This document shows, piece after piece, positions 17,907-26,513 of a DNA stretch of 64,000 nucleotides; within the stretch, counting starts at the first letter, position 1; every line of letters starts with the position of its first letter. The DNA is from Candidatus Brachythrix odensensis (lineage in GTDB: Bacteria > Chloroflexota > Anaerolineae > J036 > Brachytrichaceae), in assembly GCA_016714465.1 (NCBI GenBank), contig JADKDT010000007.1, positions 89,789-153,788 of the forward strand, written 5' to 3'. The notes below the pieces were generated by a model. The model was given only the letters and a program-made list of their open reading frames with translations, searched no databases and was not told the origin of the DNA. Position numbers and translations under genes: made by a program.

Positions 17907-17996
17907 GGGGAGGTGCCGGAGTGGCCGATCGGAGCCGCCTGCTAAGCGGTTGTTCGCCTAATAAGTGGACCCAGGGTTCGAATCCCTGCCTCCCCG
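17907..17996 (+). tRNA. tRNA-Ser(GCT)
   Basis: 90-base class II tRNA lying 10 bases after the first serine tRNA. Acceptor arms GGGGAGG and CCTCCCC; anticodon loop CTGCTAA with anticodon GCT; long variable arm. Probably one transcript with its neighbour. CCA is not encoded. Confidence 0.95.
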
Positions 17997-18009
17997 TTCC
18001 TGTTTCGTT

Positions 18010-18059
18010 GAAAGCGAGATCCCCGCCCCGGCGTACGCCGGGGCGGGGATCTCGCTTTC
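18010..18059. terminator. 24-bp perfect hairpin after the serine tRNAs
   Basis: Arms 18010-18033 and 18036-18059, centre TA, with GAGATC next to CCCCG. It separates the tRNA transcript from the convergent ADP-ribosylglycohydrolase gene. Same family as the hairpin at 13076. Confidence 0.6.
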
Positions 18060-18062
18060 GCA

Positions 18063-19001
18063 TTACGGCGTCTCCCCCAGGTCAAACAGATCTCCAGCGA
18101 GTTGCGCGATTTCATCACCCATGAACACCCGCGCGCGCCAGTGCGCGGGAATGCCGTCGCGCCCAAAGAACGCGCCAGCGATTTGACCGCATACGGCTGC
18201 GGTCGTGTCAGCATCATCGCCCAGGTTGGCCGCCAGCAGAACAGCCATCTCGTACGAGTCGGCCCGCAGAAAACACCACAAGGCAGCCGAGAGACAGTCG
18301 ACGACGTAGCCCGTGCCACGGACTTGACTCACCGCGAGCGCCCGGTATTGGCCCGCTGCAATGGCGCGGATGCTTGGCTCGTGATAGGGTCGATCATCGC
18401 CAAAGAGAATGACCTCCTTCGGCGCGCCTCGGATGGCGCGAACGAGCGCCCGGGCGAGAAAGGCGCTGGCCTCCAGGCATTCGGGCGCGCCATGCGTCGT
18501 GCGCGAGCTCTCAACCGCCAGGCGCGTGGCCGCGTCAAGGTCACGGTGATACAAAATGGGGACCGGCGCCAGGCGCATGATCGATCCGTTTCCGGCGCTG
18601 CCAGGGTCGACCGAGCCAGCGATCGGATTCCCCGTGCGCTGGAAACGGATTAGGGCTGCATTTGTGGCGTTGCCGATATCAAAGAAGCTGCCCGTGCTGC
18701 TCAAGTAGCCTTTGTCGCGCCAGTCAACATATCTGCGCATCTGATCGGCGGCATCGAAACCCCGGCATGCGAGCAGGCTGTGCCCAAGGCAAAGCGCCAT
18801 CGACGTGTCATCCGTCCACTGCCCGGGCTTGAGTCCAAACGGCCCGCCGCCGACCATATCCGAGATGGGTCTGATCGAAGCCCGCGGCTTGAACTCGAGC
18901 GTTGTTCCAACCGCGTCCCCCACAGCCAGACCCAGCAACGCGCCGATAGCCCGCTCCCGGGCGGGATTCGCATTCACGTTGGTCTGATGCGGTTGGGTCA
19001 T
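18063..19001 (-). CDS. ADP-ribosylglycohydrolase family protein (DraG-like)
   Basis: Removes ADP-ribose from proteins or small molecules with a two-metal centre. The 312-residue protein is all helical and carries the family's metal ligands: Thr-Asp-Asp in WTDDTSM near the N-terminus and the C-terminal GDDADTTAA. LAVGDAVGTTLE is the usual opening. The start overlaps the stop of the upstream Fe-S gene (ATGA), so the two are co-translated. DraG reactivates nitrogenase reductase in diazotrophs, but many family members act on other targets; none can be named here. Confidence 0.88.
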   Translation of the reverse strand: MTQPHQTNVNANPARERAIGALLGLAVGDAVGTTLEFKPRASIRPISDMVGGGPFGLKPGQWTDDTSMALCLGHSLLACRGFDAADQMRRYVDWRDKGYLSSTGSFFDIGNATNAALIRFQRTGNPIAGSVDPGSAGNGSIMRLAPVPILYHRDLDAATRLAVESSRTTHGAPECLEASAFLARALVRAIRGAPKEVILFGDDRPYHEPSIRAIAAGQYRALAVSQVRGTGYVVDCLSAALWCFLRADSYEMAVLLAANLGDDADTTAAVCGQIAGAFFGRDGIPAHWRARVFMGDEIAQLAGDLFDLGETP

Positions 19002-20293
19002 ACGGGCAATCCCTTTTTCTCGACCCGCTCAATCAGCCGGCCGAGATAGTGGCTGCGAAGCTGCTGGTTGGCCAGGGTCTGCTTTATCGGCGGCAAGCGC
19101 AGAATGCCGCCCAGTATCGCTGCCATCAAGTGATGGCTCGCCAGCGCCTGGTTGTCGAAAACCAGATTCTGCAACACGCCCCGGTCGATCGCCGCCAACA
19201 CAGTGCGATGGACCGAATTGACAGGCGTGATGATTTGCTGCGCCCGGCGGTCCAGATGCAGCGCATTCCGGCTGCAGGCGCGCGCGCAAACGCCGCAACC
19301 CAGACAATCCGCCGGGTCAACCATCGCTTTGCGCATTTTCGGGTGATTCGGATCATGGGCCGATACCAGCGACATGGCCTCAACCGGACAGGCGTTGACG
19401 CATTTCCCGCAGCCGTTGCAGGTCGCCTCGTCGATGACCGGAAGCCAGGCCGTTGTCTGCATAGCCCGGGTCACGCCGACCTTGCGGGCCGCGATCAGCC
19501 CCTCGCAACAGCAGCCGCAGCAATTGCAGATGAAGTTCACCCCGCGCTGCGCATTCTCTCCAAGCTGAACAAGACCGCGATCGCGCGCTTCTTGAAGCAG
19601 ATCGAGCGTCTCGGACACACCGATTTCGCGCCCATAGCCATGCCGCGCCAGCGAATCCGCTGTGGTGTTGAATGTCAGGCAGATCTCTTTCGGCGCGTCG
19701 CAGTCCTTGTCGACATGACTCATCTTGTGCCGGCAATAGCACAGCCCAACCGCCCGATGCGACGCGCTGCGCGCCACCTCGCTCGCCCGTTCGTAGTCGA
19801 GGACCTCGACGTCGCCCATCCCGGCGATGGCGTCTTCGTTGACAAACGCGCGCCCCATGCGGGTCTCGGTCGTGAACAGGGCGGTGACGAAGTCCTCCTC
19901 GACATTCAGATACTGATAGAACAATTCGCTCAACAGCTTCTGGTCAATGTCGTCCCGCAGTCGCATCAGCGAAAACTCGAAGAAACCGGCCATGGGCGGC
20001 GGGAGTATGTAGTGGACCGTGCCATCCGGGGCCGTGCTATCCAACAAAACGGCGCGATCCGCGAGCGCTTCAAGCGTGCGCTGAGCTTCGGCCGCGGGGA
20101 CCTTCCAGATCGCGGCCGCCTGCGCGACGGTAAATGGCTTGATCGGCAACAAGGCCACCAGGCCCGCTTCGCGCTCCGTAAACAACAACTTCAGAATGCC
20201 GTGAAGCGTGTCCGAGGGCGGCGCGCCCTGGGGCGCGCGATTCAGACGCTCGGCCAGAAAATCGTGGCCAGCCAGGAGGACTCTCTTCGCCAT
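18998..20293 (-). CDS. Multi-cluster ferredoxin-domain protein
   Basis: 431-residue soluble Fe-S protein. The first 100 residues look like a winged-helix region (LFTEREAGLVALLP, AQAAAIW). The middle holds two Cys clusters: CYCRHKMSH with DCDAPKEIC, and CNCCGCCCEGL. The C-terminal part is a classical 2[4Fe-4S] ferredoxin (CNGCGKCVNACPVEA and CLGCGVCARACSR). This layout is known in uncharacterised bacterial and archaeal Fe-S proteins. It probably carries electrons or senses redox state, and the winged-helix part could bind DNA. Its stop overlaps the start of the ADP-ribosylglycohydrolase gene. Confidence 0.75.
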   Translation of the reverse strand: MAKRVLLAGHDFLAERLNRAPQGAPPSDTLHGILKLLFTEREAGLVALLPIKPFTVAQAAAIWKVPAAEAQRTLEALADRAVLLDSTAPDGTVHYILPPPMAGFFEFSLMRLRDDIDQKLLSELFYQYLNVEEDFVTALFTTETRMGRAFVNEDAIAGMGDVEVLDYERASEVARSASHRAVGLCYCRHKMSHVDKDCDAPKEICLTFNTTADSLARHGYGREIGVSETLDLLQEARDRGLVQLGENAQRGVNFICNCCGCCCEGLIAARKVGVTRAMQTTAWLPVIDEATCNGCGKCVNACPVEAMSLVSAHDPNHPKMRKAMVDPADCLGCGVCARACSRNALHLDRRAQQIITPVNSVHRTVLAAIDRGVLQNLVFDNQALASHHLMAAILGGILRLPPIKQTLANQQLRSHYLGRLIERVEKKGLPV

Positions 20294-20330
20294 GATGCGG
20301 TTGACTCCCGCGCAGGTCCACTCCCTGCGC

Positions 20331-21464
20331 CTATAGCGGCGGTTCGTCGCCCATGCACACGCCGACGCGGCGCGCCGTCGTCACCCACGCGTGATCGAGC
20401 GGGACCACTTTGCGCCGGCCAACCACTTCCCTCAGCGGCACCGCAACGGTCCCATCGCCGCGGGCGGCGATCAAAACCCCGAACACCCCTTTCTCAATGT
20501 AGTCAACGGCGGCGGTGCCGATACGCGTGGCCAGCAGGCGATCCGCGGCGCTGGGTGTGCCGCCGCGCTGGACATAGCCCAAAATCGTCACCCGGGACTC
20601 AAGCCCGGTGAGTTCTTCGAGTTGCTTCGCAAGACGAATCGTATTGCCGGCGCGCTGCGCCTCGACGGCGCCAATTGCCTCGCGGGCGTGTTTGCGGGTG
20701 ACCGGGCTTTTCGCTTTGGCCAACTTGGCCTCCGCCCGCGCCAATTCGGCGGCCAGTTCCTGCGGCATGGCGCCTTCCGAAACTGCCACGATGCTGAAGT
20801 GGCGGCCCTTGCGGCTGCGCATGCGGATCGCTTCGGCAACGGCCTGGATGTCGTAGGGAATCTCGGGGATCAGGATGACATCCGCCCCGCCGGCCGTACC
20901 GGCCGCCAGGGCCAGCCAACCCGTGTTGTGGCCCATGGTCTCAACGACGATGATGCGGTGATGGCTGTGGGCGGTGCTGTGCAGCCGGTCGATGGCCTCA
21001 GTGGCGATCCCCAGCGCGGTATCAAAGCCAAAAGACACATCGGTGCCAGTCAAATCGTTGTCGATCGTCTTGGGCAGGGTGATGACGTTGAGGCCCTTTT
21101 TCGACAGGGTCCACGCATTCTTGGCAGTCCCACCTCCCCCGAGGCAAACCAGCGCATCAAGCTGGTTCTTGTGATAGGTCTCGACCATGGCGTCGGTCAT
21201 GTCCATGCTCTTTCCGCCCACCAGCATTTTGTCGGGCTTGTCGCGGCTGGTACCCAGGATCGTGCCGCCCTGGGTCAAAATACCGGCCAGCGCCACGCTA
21301 TCCAGATGGATAAAGCGATTGTCGAGCAAGCCCCGAAAACCATTCTGAAAACCCAGAACATTCCAACCGTACAGGTTGATGGCGGCCTTGCCCACCCCCC
21401 GGATTGCTGCGTTGAGGCCGGGGCTGTCACCCCCCGCGGTGAGGATGCCGATGGACTTGGTCAT
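20331..21464 (-). CDS. 6-phosphofructokinase, group III / PPi-type lineage
   Basis: Phosphorylates fructose 6-phosphate in glycolysis. Motifs: GGDSPGLNA near the N-terminus, PKTIDNDL with the catalytic Asp, and ETMGHNTGW in the substrate site. Lys rather than Gly in PKTIDND is typical of the group that contains PPi-dependent and mixed-donor enzymes. The metal-site loop that reads GGDG in E. coli PfkA reads GGGG here (CLGGGGTAK), so the donor cannot be predicted. A TATACT box 6 bases before the ATG at 21464 favours this start over a longer frame and indicates a leaderless mRNA. 377 residues, as expected. Confidence 0.88.
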   Translation of the reverse strand: MTKSIGILTAGGDSPGLNAAIRGVGKAAINLYGWNVLGFQNGFRGLLDNRFIHLDSVALAGILTQGGTILGTSRDKPDKMLVGGKSMDMTDAMVETYHKNQLDALVCLGGGGTAKNAWTLSKKGLNVITLPKTIDNDLTGTDVSFGFDTALGIATEAIDRLHSTAHSHHRIIVVETMGHNTGWLALAAGTAGGADVILIPEIPYDIQAVAEAIRMRSRKGRHFSIVAVSEGAMPQELAAELARAEAKLAKAKSPVTRKHAREAIGAVEAQRAGNTIRLAKQLEELTGLESRVTILGYVQRGGTPSAADRLLATRIGTAAVDYIEKGVFGVLIAARGDGTVAVPLREVVGRRKVVPLDHAWVTTARRVGVCMGDEPPL

Positions 21465-21555
21465 GTGGCGAGTATAGAATCCAGCGAGATCACACCGCCT
21501 TGGCGCGGGTGTGTGATCTGTCTGGATGGCTGCCACCTCAAGGCCCGCGCCTGAA

Positions 21556-22176
21556 TCACGGGCTTGACCCATTGGGGTGGCCAGCCGACGCCCGGCGGAC
21601 GCAAAGCCAGCCCACGCAGCCGCCCGTCGTGCCCGCGACCGACGTCAGCATGCCCGCCGCCGCGCCCTCGGCGGCAGCACTCCCCGCAGGCGCCAGGCCC
21701 TCAACGCGCAGGCGCATCAGACGCTTGGCGATCTGGCCGCGCGAATCCATCCGAGCGATGATCTCCTGCCCGATATAGCAGCCCTTGGTGAAGCTGACCG
21801 CGGCGCGCAGGCCGGCCTCGAGCGGAATGTAGTCCTCGCTGATTTCGTTCGGAAAGCGCGGCCATCCGCGCGAAATGCGATAGCCTTCAAAGACCGCGCC
21901 ATCTTCGACTGAGCCGGCTGCTGCGACCGGCTCGAGCATCAGCCAACCCTGGGGCAGCCATGGGATGCCGCCCAACGGCGCCCCGTCAGCCTCAAACACG
22001 CCCTGCGCGCCGGCCGCGTCGACGACGGCGATCTGAATGTCGTCCTTGAAGAAGACGTATTTGCGCAGCCAGCGCGCGACCTTGTCCGCATTGCCGGCCC
22101 CAGTCATGAGCAGCAGCGCGTCGGGCTGTCCGATCGCCAAAACACAATCAATCATCCGCCCGATCGGTGTCGTCAA
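21556..22176 (-). pseudogene. YgfZ/GcvT-like folate-binding protein, truncated
   Basis: YgfZ-type proteins bind folate and help maintain Fe-S enzymes. The signature KGCYIGQEIIARM is intact. About the first 50-60 residues of the family are missing: upstream, the frame meets TGA in front of IWLGRLTAL, and a hairpin at 22247 follows. Some family-like sequence (MRIFDLTGQ) lies in another frame just upstream. The C-terminal barrel domain is also shortened and ends in unrelated residues. It is a remnant or has several frameshifts. Start codon uncertain (TTG at 22176). Confidence 0.6.
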
Positions 22177-22246
22177 CGCCGTGAGTCGCCCCAGCCAAAT
22201 TGGCCCGTCAAGTCAAAAATGCGCATGTCGCAGGTATTCGGAAATC

Positions 22247-22271
22247 CCATGGCCGGCTCCGCCGGCCATGG
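22247..22271. terminator. 11-bp hairpin between the DinB-like and ygfZ genes
   Basis: Perfect 11-bp stem with TCC loop (22247-22257 and 22261-22271), directly downstream of the DinB-like gene. It lies where the 5' part of ygfZ would be expected. Confidence 0.45.
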
Positions 22272-22278
22272 ATTACCA

Positions 22279-22799
22279 CTACTCCGATGAAACCACGCGC
22301 GGGATGGCCGGGCCAGCCATCCACTGCTCCAAATCGTGCCGATGCTCGGCATCGTGTTCGCCGCTGCTTGCCCACACCCAAGTCAGGAGGGCATTGGCCT
22401 TGAGTGATGGGAATCGGTTGGGATCGAAGATCAGCCCGTCGTCCTTGATCTGTTCAATGCGCTTGAGAAGCTGCAGGTTTGACCCGCGAAAGTCCGCCTC
22501 GATCCGCTCGAGCGGACGTTCCTTTTGCTCCTCATACGCGATGGCGTTTGATGGATCCCAGCCTTTAGCCGGGTCCTGCTTTGGGAATGCTCGGCGTGGG
22601 TCTTCGCCACGCTCGGCAAAATACAAGGCCGTGATCGCCCGGGACGTCCACACGGCCAGATGCCCGAGCAGGTCCTTGACGGTCCAGAACCCGACCGCCC
22701 CCGCCTCGGTCCAGCGCTCACGCGGGATCGTGGCCAGGAAGTCGCTTCGAGCTTGGCCCGCTCCGCACGAATGCCATCGAGCATCTCTTGTTTGTTCAT
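22279..22799 (-). CDS. DinB/ClbS-like four-helix protein, one frameshift
   Basis: Small helical protein of the DinB-like superfamily, about 173 residues. Family features: an N-terminal helix (MNKQEMLDGIRAERAKLEA), then ERWTEAG and WTVKDLLGHLAVW, and a C-terminal histidine in EHDAEHRHDLEQW. ClbS-type members protect cells against reactive compounds, others are thiol-dependent transferases; the role here is unknown. A one-base shift near 22742 splits the first 20 residues from the rest. A GATAAT box 7 bases before the ATG at 22799 fixes the start and shows a leaderless mRNA. Likely a sequence error, not a dead gene. Confidence 0.7.
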
Positions 22800-22843
22800 G
22801 TCTTTCATTATCCGCGCGGCGGACGCACACGTTGAGTTCGGGG

Positions 22844-22878
22844 ATATCCCCGCCCCGGCTAGGCCGGGGCGGGAGATC
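22844..22878. terminator. Hairpin of the GATATC-CCCCG family
   Basis: Core arms 22849-22859 and 22863-22873 with TAG loop, extended imperfectly by GATATC on one side and AGATC on the other. It lies between the Coa1-like gene and the DinB-like promoter. Confidence 0.5.
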
Positions 22879-22892
22879 GCCTCGAAAATTCG

Positions 22893-23631
22893 CTAGCGGA
22901 CCACAAACGCCTGACGCTTGCCATCAGCATCATAGGTGATGGTGATCTGAACACTCCAGGCCTCTTCAAAATAGCTGCCGCTCGTGCTGGCCCGGACCAG
23001 CATGTTGCCGCTTCGGCGCGGACCCGCAAGCGGCGCGTCAAAGCGCATCGTCCAGCCATTGCCGCCGCCCGCGCCGCCGGTCCAGAACCCGAACTGCGTG
23101 TTGACTGGCGTCCCAAATAACTCACTGACGTTCGGATCCGCCCGCACGCGCGCCATGGCCTGACGATACGCCCCCGACGATCCAATCATGCCCATCGACA
23201 GAAGACACATGGCGCCGATGCATGCGCCGATGACGCCAAGCAGGCCGAGGCAACCTGCAAGCGGCGAGAGAGGCCGGGAAGGCGCGGCAGTCTTGGCCGG
23301 CGCGCCGGAGCTCACGCGCCTCGACGCGCGGCCCGGCCGGCGCGACAAGCGAATCGCCATCGAAATGTCATCCTCAGAATACGGATGGGTTCTCGGCAAC
23401 GCAGCCAATACGTCGACGGCGAGGATGGCCGTGTCTTCTTCCGCGCCACGGGCAGCGACCAGAAATCGGGCCGCTTCCGAACGTTCGTTCAGGCTGATCA
23501 ACTCGAGTAGCCGGCGGCCCGCGTTGCTGATCGCGGAAACGCTCTCGGTCCGTGGCAGACTCGAGCCGCAATAGGCGCAGCGCTCGGCGCCTTCGGTGTT
23601 CTCTCCGCCGCAGGCGGGGACATTTCATCAT
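22893..23631 (-). CDS. Zinc-ribbon membrane protein with Coa1-like domain, one frameshift
   Basis: The first part in the corrected frame reads CPACGGENTEGAERCAYCG, a four-Cys zinc ribbon. A low-complexity linker follows, then one membrane segment (LGLLGVIGACIGAMCLLS) and a C-terminal domain with the pattern of the cytochrome oxidase assembly protein Coa1 (LFGTPVN, FDAPLAGPRRSG, then a W-containing strand and DGKRQAF). The frame breaks at a run of four C about 10 bases after the start, which looks like an extra base. It may assist cytochrome oxidase assembly, but the zinc ribbon fusion is typical of uncharacterised bacterial relatives. Stand-alone gene. Confidence 0.6.
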
Positions 23632-23688
23632 CGCTTTTCTCGCTCGTTGACATCACGAAAGCCGATTGTTGCGCCAAAATCCCGATGT

Positions 23689-23726
23689 GGGCCAGGCAAC
23701 CCCGGCGCCAGGGTTGCCCCTGGCCC
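23689..23726. terminator. Bulged hairpin downstream of the EamA gene
   Basis: Arms 23689-23702 and 23711-23726 pair with short bulges over about 14 bp. It is located just past the stop of the minus-strand EamA gene. Confidence 0.45.
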
Positions 23727-23743
23727 AAAAGCTGTCCGCCGCC

Positions 23744-24652
23744 TCAGCGCCGGGCCACTGAGATCAGCGCCCCGCCCAGAATGAGCATTGCGCCAAGCGC
23801 CAACTCGAACGACAGTGGTTCGCCCAGCAGGAGCACCCCCAGGCTCGCGCCTACGACGGGCTGGGCAAAGAAGCACAGCGCCGCCGTGTTGGCGTCTAGC
23901 AGCTTAAAGCCCAGGTTCCACAGGTGAAAGGCAAGAGCGGTAGAAACCAGGCCCAGGTAGAGCACGCCTAGCACGATCACGGGTGTGATTGGCCCAATCA
24001 GTGCGCCTGACAGCTCGAAACCGGCCAGGGGGATGTCGAACACAAGCCCAACCAGCGTCGCGCCCAAGGTAATTGTCAAGGTCGACAGCCCGTGGGTCTG
24101 ACCTGCCCGGCGGACGAGAACCGAGTAGAGCGCCCACGTCACCGCTGCCACCACAAGAAACGCGCCTCCGAGAAACGCGTTTGGGCCACGCGCATCATCC
24201 CCCGCCGGACCGCGACCCGCCCCGACGATCAGCAGGACCCCGCCAAAGGCAAGCGCCAGGCCAAGCACTTGCCGAAGCGTTGGCCGCTCGCCCAACACAA
24301 GCCAAGCGAATAACGCGACAAAGGCGGGCGTCGCGCTGGTGATGACCGCACCGGTCGAGGCGCCACTCAGGGCGGTTCCGCCAAACTGGGCGGCCAGCGA
24401 GAGGCAATAGCCCACTCCTCCAATCACGGCCAGATCCACCCAGCCGCGACGTGACGGCCAGCGCCAGCCCACCTCACGCCGCTCGGTCAGGCCATGCCAG
24501 ATCCACAAGGCCGGCAGCGCGACAAGGAAGCGCATGACCAGCAGCGTCAACGGCGGAATCACGCCCAGCACGACCCGGCTGACAACATACATGCCGCCCC
24601 AAATCGCTGCAGCCAGGCTCGCGGCCAGCACGCCCCGGGCCGTTGCGCTCAC
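23744..24652 (-). CDS. EamA/DMT-family transporter
   Basis: 302-residue permease made of two EamA repeats, ten predicted membrane helices. The first repeat starts with ASLAAAIWGGMYVVSR and the second with GGAFLVVAAVTWALYSVLVRR, the usual repeat openings. The end of the second repeat has LFFAQPVVGASLGVLLLGEPLS, a hallmark of RhaT/YdcZ-like exporters. Metabolite or drug efflux is likely; the substrate is unknown. Single gene. Confidence 0.88.
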   Translation of the reverse strand: MSATARGVLAASLAAAIWGGMYVVSRVVLGVIPPLTLLVMRFLVALPALWIWHGLTERREVGWRWPSRRGWVDLAVIGGVGYCLSLAAQFGGTALSGASTGAVITSATPAFVALFAWLVLGERPTLRQVLGLALAFGGVLLIVGAGRGPAGDDARGPNAFLGGAFLVVAAVTWALYSVLVRRAGQTHGLSTLTITLGATLVGLVFDIPLAGFELSGALIGPITPVIVLGVLYLGLVSTALAFHLWNLGFKLLDANTAALCFFAQPVVGASLGVLLLGEPLSFELALGAMLILGGALISVARR

Positions 24653-24683
24653 GGCAGCGCCTCATCCATGGTTGAAAAACAGG

Positions 24684-24709
24684 CGCGCCGGCCAGATTTG
24701 GCCGGCGCG
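24684..24709. terminator. 11-bp hairpin
   Basis: Arms 24684-24694 and 24699-24709 around GATT. It lies downstream of the small membrane protein gene and upstream of the EamA start. Confidence 0.4.
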
Positions 24710-24749
24710 GCGGGATGCAAGGCGGGCAACCCCACGCAAATGACGCGGC

Positions 24750-25091
24750 CTACTTCTTTTGTTCGATGGCGGGATTGCCAGTTTCGCCTTCCGGGCCGTG
24801 CTCTGGCACCGTGACGACGACCATTGCAATGATGAACATCACAATAAACCCAACGGTTGCAAGAATGAAGGGCTCGGCGTTTGGCCCAAGTTCAATCGGT
24901 TCGCGCGCTTCGCGTTTCTTTGGCGCCGCCTGAAGCGCCATGGCCCGATCCAGCACGGCGGGCGACGGCACGTTGGTGTTGAAGAATCTCGAAAGCGCAA
25001 AGGCCAGATAGGCGATCAGCGCCCCAAGCGCAAACACCGAGGCAAGCACGACGAACACAATGATGAAAGCAGAGAAGAGCGCGTTTTCCAT
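24750..25091 (-). CDS. Small two-helix membrane protein, function unknown
   Basis: 113 residues with one membrane segment at about 7-33 and a second at about 76-97, joined by a charged cytoplasmic loop (KKREAREPIELGPN). Length and layout resemble small accessory subunits of respiratory complexes, but no family is recognised. An AGGAAA ribosome site lies before the ATG. It is separated by 21 bases from the PuuD-like gene upstream, so the two may be co-transcribed. Confidence 0.55.
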   Translation of the reverse strand: MENALFSAFIIVFVVLASVFALGALIAYLAFALSRFFNTNVPSPAVLDRAMALQAAPKKREAREPIELGPNAEPFILATVGFIVMFIIAMVVVTVPEHGPEGETGNPAIEQKK

Positions 25092-25112
25092 GTGAGTTTC
25101 CTGGGCGGTATT

Positions 25113-25868
25113 CTAGCGGCCTTGCCCGGCGGCGGCAGTGACAAATGACACAAACAGATTCATCATGTCGGCCCGGCCCGCCGACATTTCTTCGGGATGC
25201 CATTGCACGCCGACGACAAAACGGCGGTCGGGCATTTCGACCGACTCGACGATGCCGTCTGGCGCCCTCGAGGTGACTTGCAGGCCGTCAGCGACACGCT
25301 TTAGAGCCTGATGATGAAAGCTGTTCACGCCGATCTCTCCGCCCGCGTCACCCAGCCCGAGTGCCTCGCCGAGCCGGCTGTGAGGATCGACGCAGATCGT
25401 GTGAGCGACGTAATCCCGGGCCGGACTGAGCTTGCCCGCAGCGTGCTCCAGATCGGTCCTGTGCTGGCTTGGAATATCCTGAATCAGCGACCCGCCCAAT
25501 GCGACATTCAGCTGTTGCGCACCCCGGCAGATGCAGAGCATGGGCTTGTCGTCCTCCACCGCCCATCGGGCCAGGAGCGTCTCGGCGGCTTCACGATCGA
25601 GATCGACTCCTTTCGTCAACGGATGCAGCGGCTCGCCAAATACGGAAGGGTCCAGATCGGCCCCACCGGTCAACAACACCCCATCCGCGCTGTCATACAG
25701 ACTCCGCAGCGAAACAGGATCAATCGTCACGGGCGCCATGACGGGGACACCGCCCGCCTCGTTGACCGAACGGACATAGTTTCGGCCCAAGGTGTAGCGG
25801 CGCTTCTCCTCGTCTTGGATCGGAATTGGGACAAGAATCAGGGGTTTTTCGGATTTTCCCGGAGGCAT
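25113..25868 (-). CDS. Gamma-glutamyl-gamma-aminobutyrate hydrolase family (PuuD-like, class I glutamine amidotransferase)
   Basis: Peptidase C26-type hydrolase that releases glutamate from gamma-glutamyl amines. The nucleophile Cys is in LCICRGAQQLN, and the His-x-Glu pair in GVQWHPEEMS. GGADLDPS and the typical SFHHQAL complete the pattern. 251 residues, normal length. The location suggests polyamine or GABA metabolism; a GABA-type aminotransferase lies at 49.4 kb, though not adjacent. Confidence 0.88.
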   Translation of the reverse strand: MPPGKSEKPLILVPIPIQDEEKRRYTLGRNYVRSVNEAGGVPVMAPVTIDPVSLRSLYDSADGVLLTGGADLDPSVFGEPLHPLTKGVDLDREAAETLLARWAVEDDKPMLCICRGAQQLNVALGGSLIQDIPSQHRTDLEHAAGKLSPARDYVAHTICVDPHSRLGEALGLGDAGGEIGVNSFHHQALKRVADGLQVTSRAPDGIVESVEMPDRRFVVGVQWHPEEMSAGRADMMNLFVSFVTAAAGQGR

Positions 25869-25905
25869 GTGAAGCCGTGATTATATCGGCAGATAATGCG
25901 ATTCA

Positions 25906-26418
25906 ATGCGCTACATTGAACATCGCCGGCATTCGATTCGCGACGCGTCCGGCCACCTCAGTCAGCACGGCGTCACCCTGGCGCGCCGGGTCGGCGCCAC
26001 CATCGGTCCGTTCGAGATGACCTTCACCAGCCCCAAACCACGCGCGTTCGAAACCGCAATTGCCATGGGCTGCGCGGTCGAAGATCAGCTCGACGTGCTC
26101 GCCGAGTGGACCGATGATATTTCGGATGCCGCCGATCATGGAGGCTTCGCCGCTGTCGGCGCGCTGGTGCGCGGTAACGGCGCGGCGGCCAAAGTGGCGC
26201 GAGCCTATCGACGCGCCCTATTTGATATTGCCCGATCGCTTGGCGATGGCCGCGCGGCGCTTGTCGTCTCGCACTCCGGCGTGGTCGAGGGAAGCGTCAT
26301 GGCCTGCATGCCAGGACTGGACGGCCTCGCGCTGGGCCACGGCGTTGGCTATTGCGAAGGCGTCAGACTCGCCTTTGAGCAGGATGACTTTGTTTCGGCG
26401 TTGATCCTGCGCGTGTGA
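25906..26418 (+). CDS. Histidine phosphatase superfamily protein
   Basis: 170-residue protein with a branch of the phosphoglycerate mutase fold. The N-terminal catalytic histidine appears as HRRHS rather than the usual RHG. TSPKPRAFETA and the second histidine in VVSHSGVVEG match the family. The phospho-substrate is unknown. A GATAAT box 8 bases upstream shows a leaderless start, divergent from the PuuD-like gene 37 bases away. Confidence 0.72.
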   Translation: MRYIEHRRHSIRDASGHLSQHGVTLARRVGATIGPFEMTFTSPKPRAFETAIAMGCAVEDQLDVLAEWTDDISDAADHGGFAAVGALVRGNGAAAKVARAYRRALFDIARSLGDGRAALVVSHSGVVEGSVMACMPGLDGLALGHGVGYCEGVRLAFEQDDFVSALILRV

Positions 26419-26513
26419 AACGAAACGTCACTTTTGGCGCTACAATTCGTGTGTAGCGGAGCGAGCCATTTTTGGCCGACCCAACTAAAAACGTTTTACC
26501 AAAGGAGCATGCT

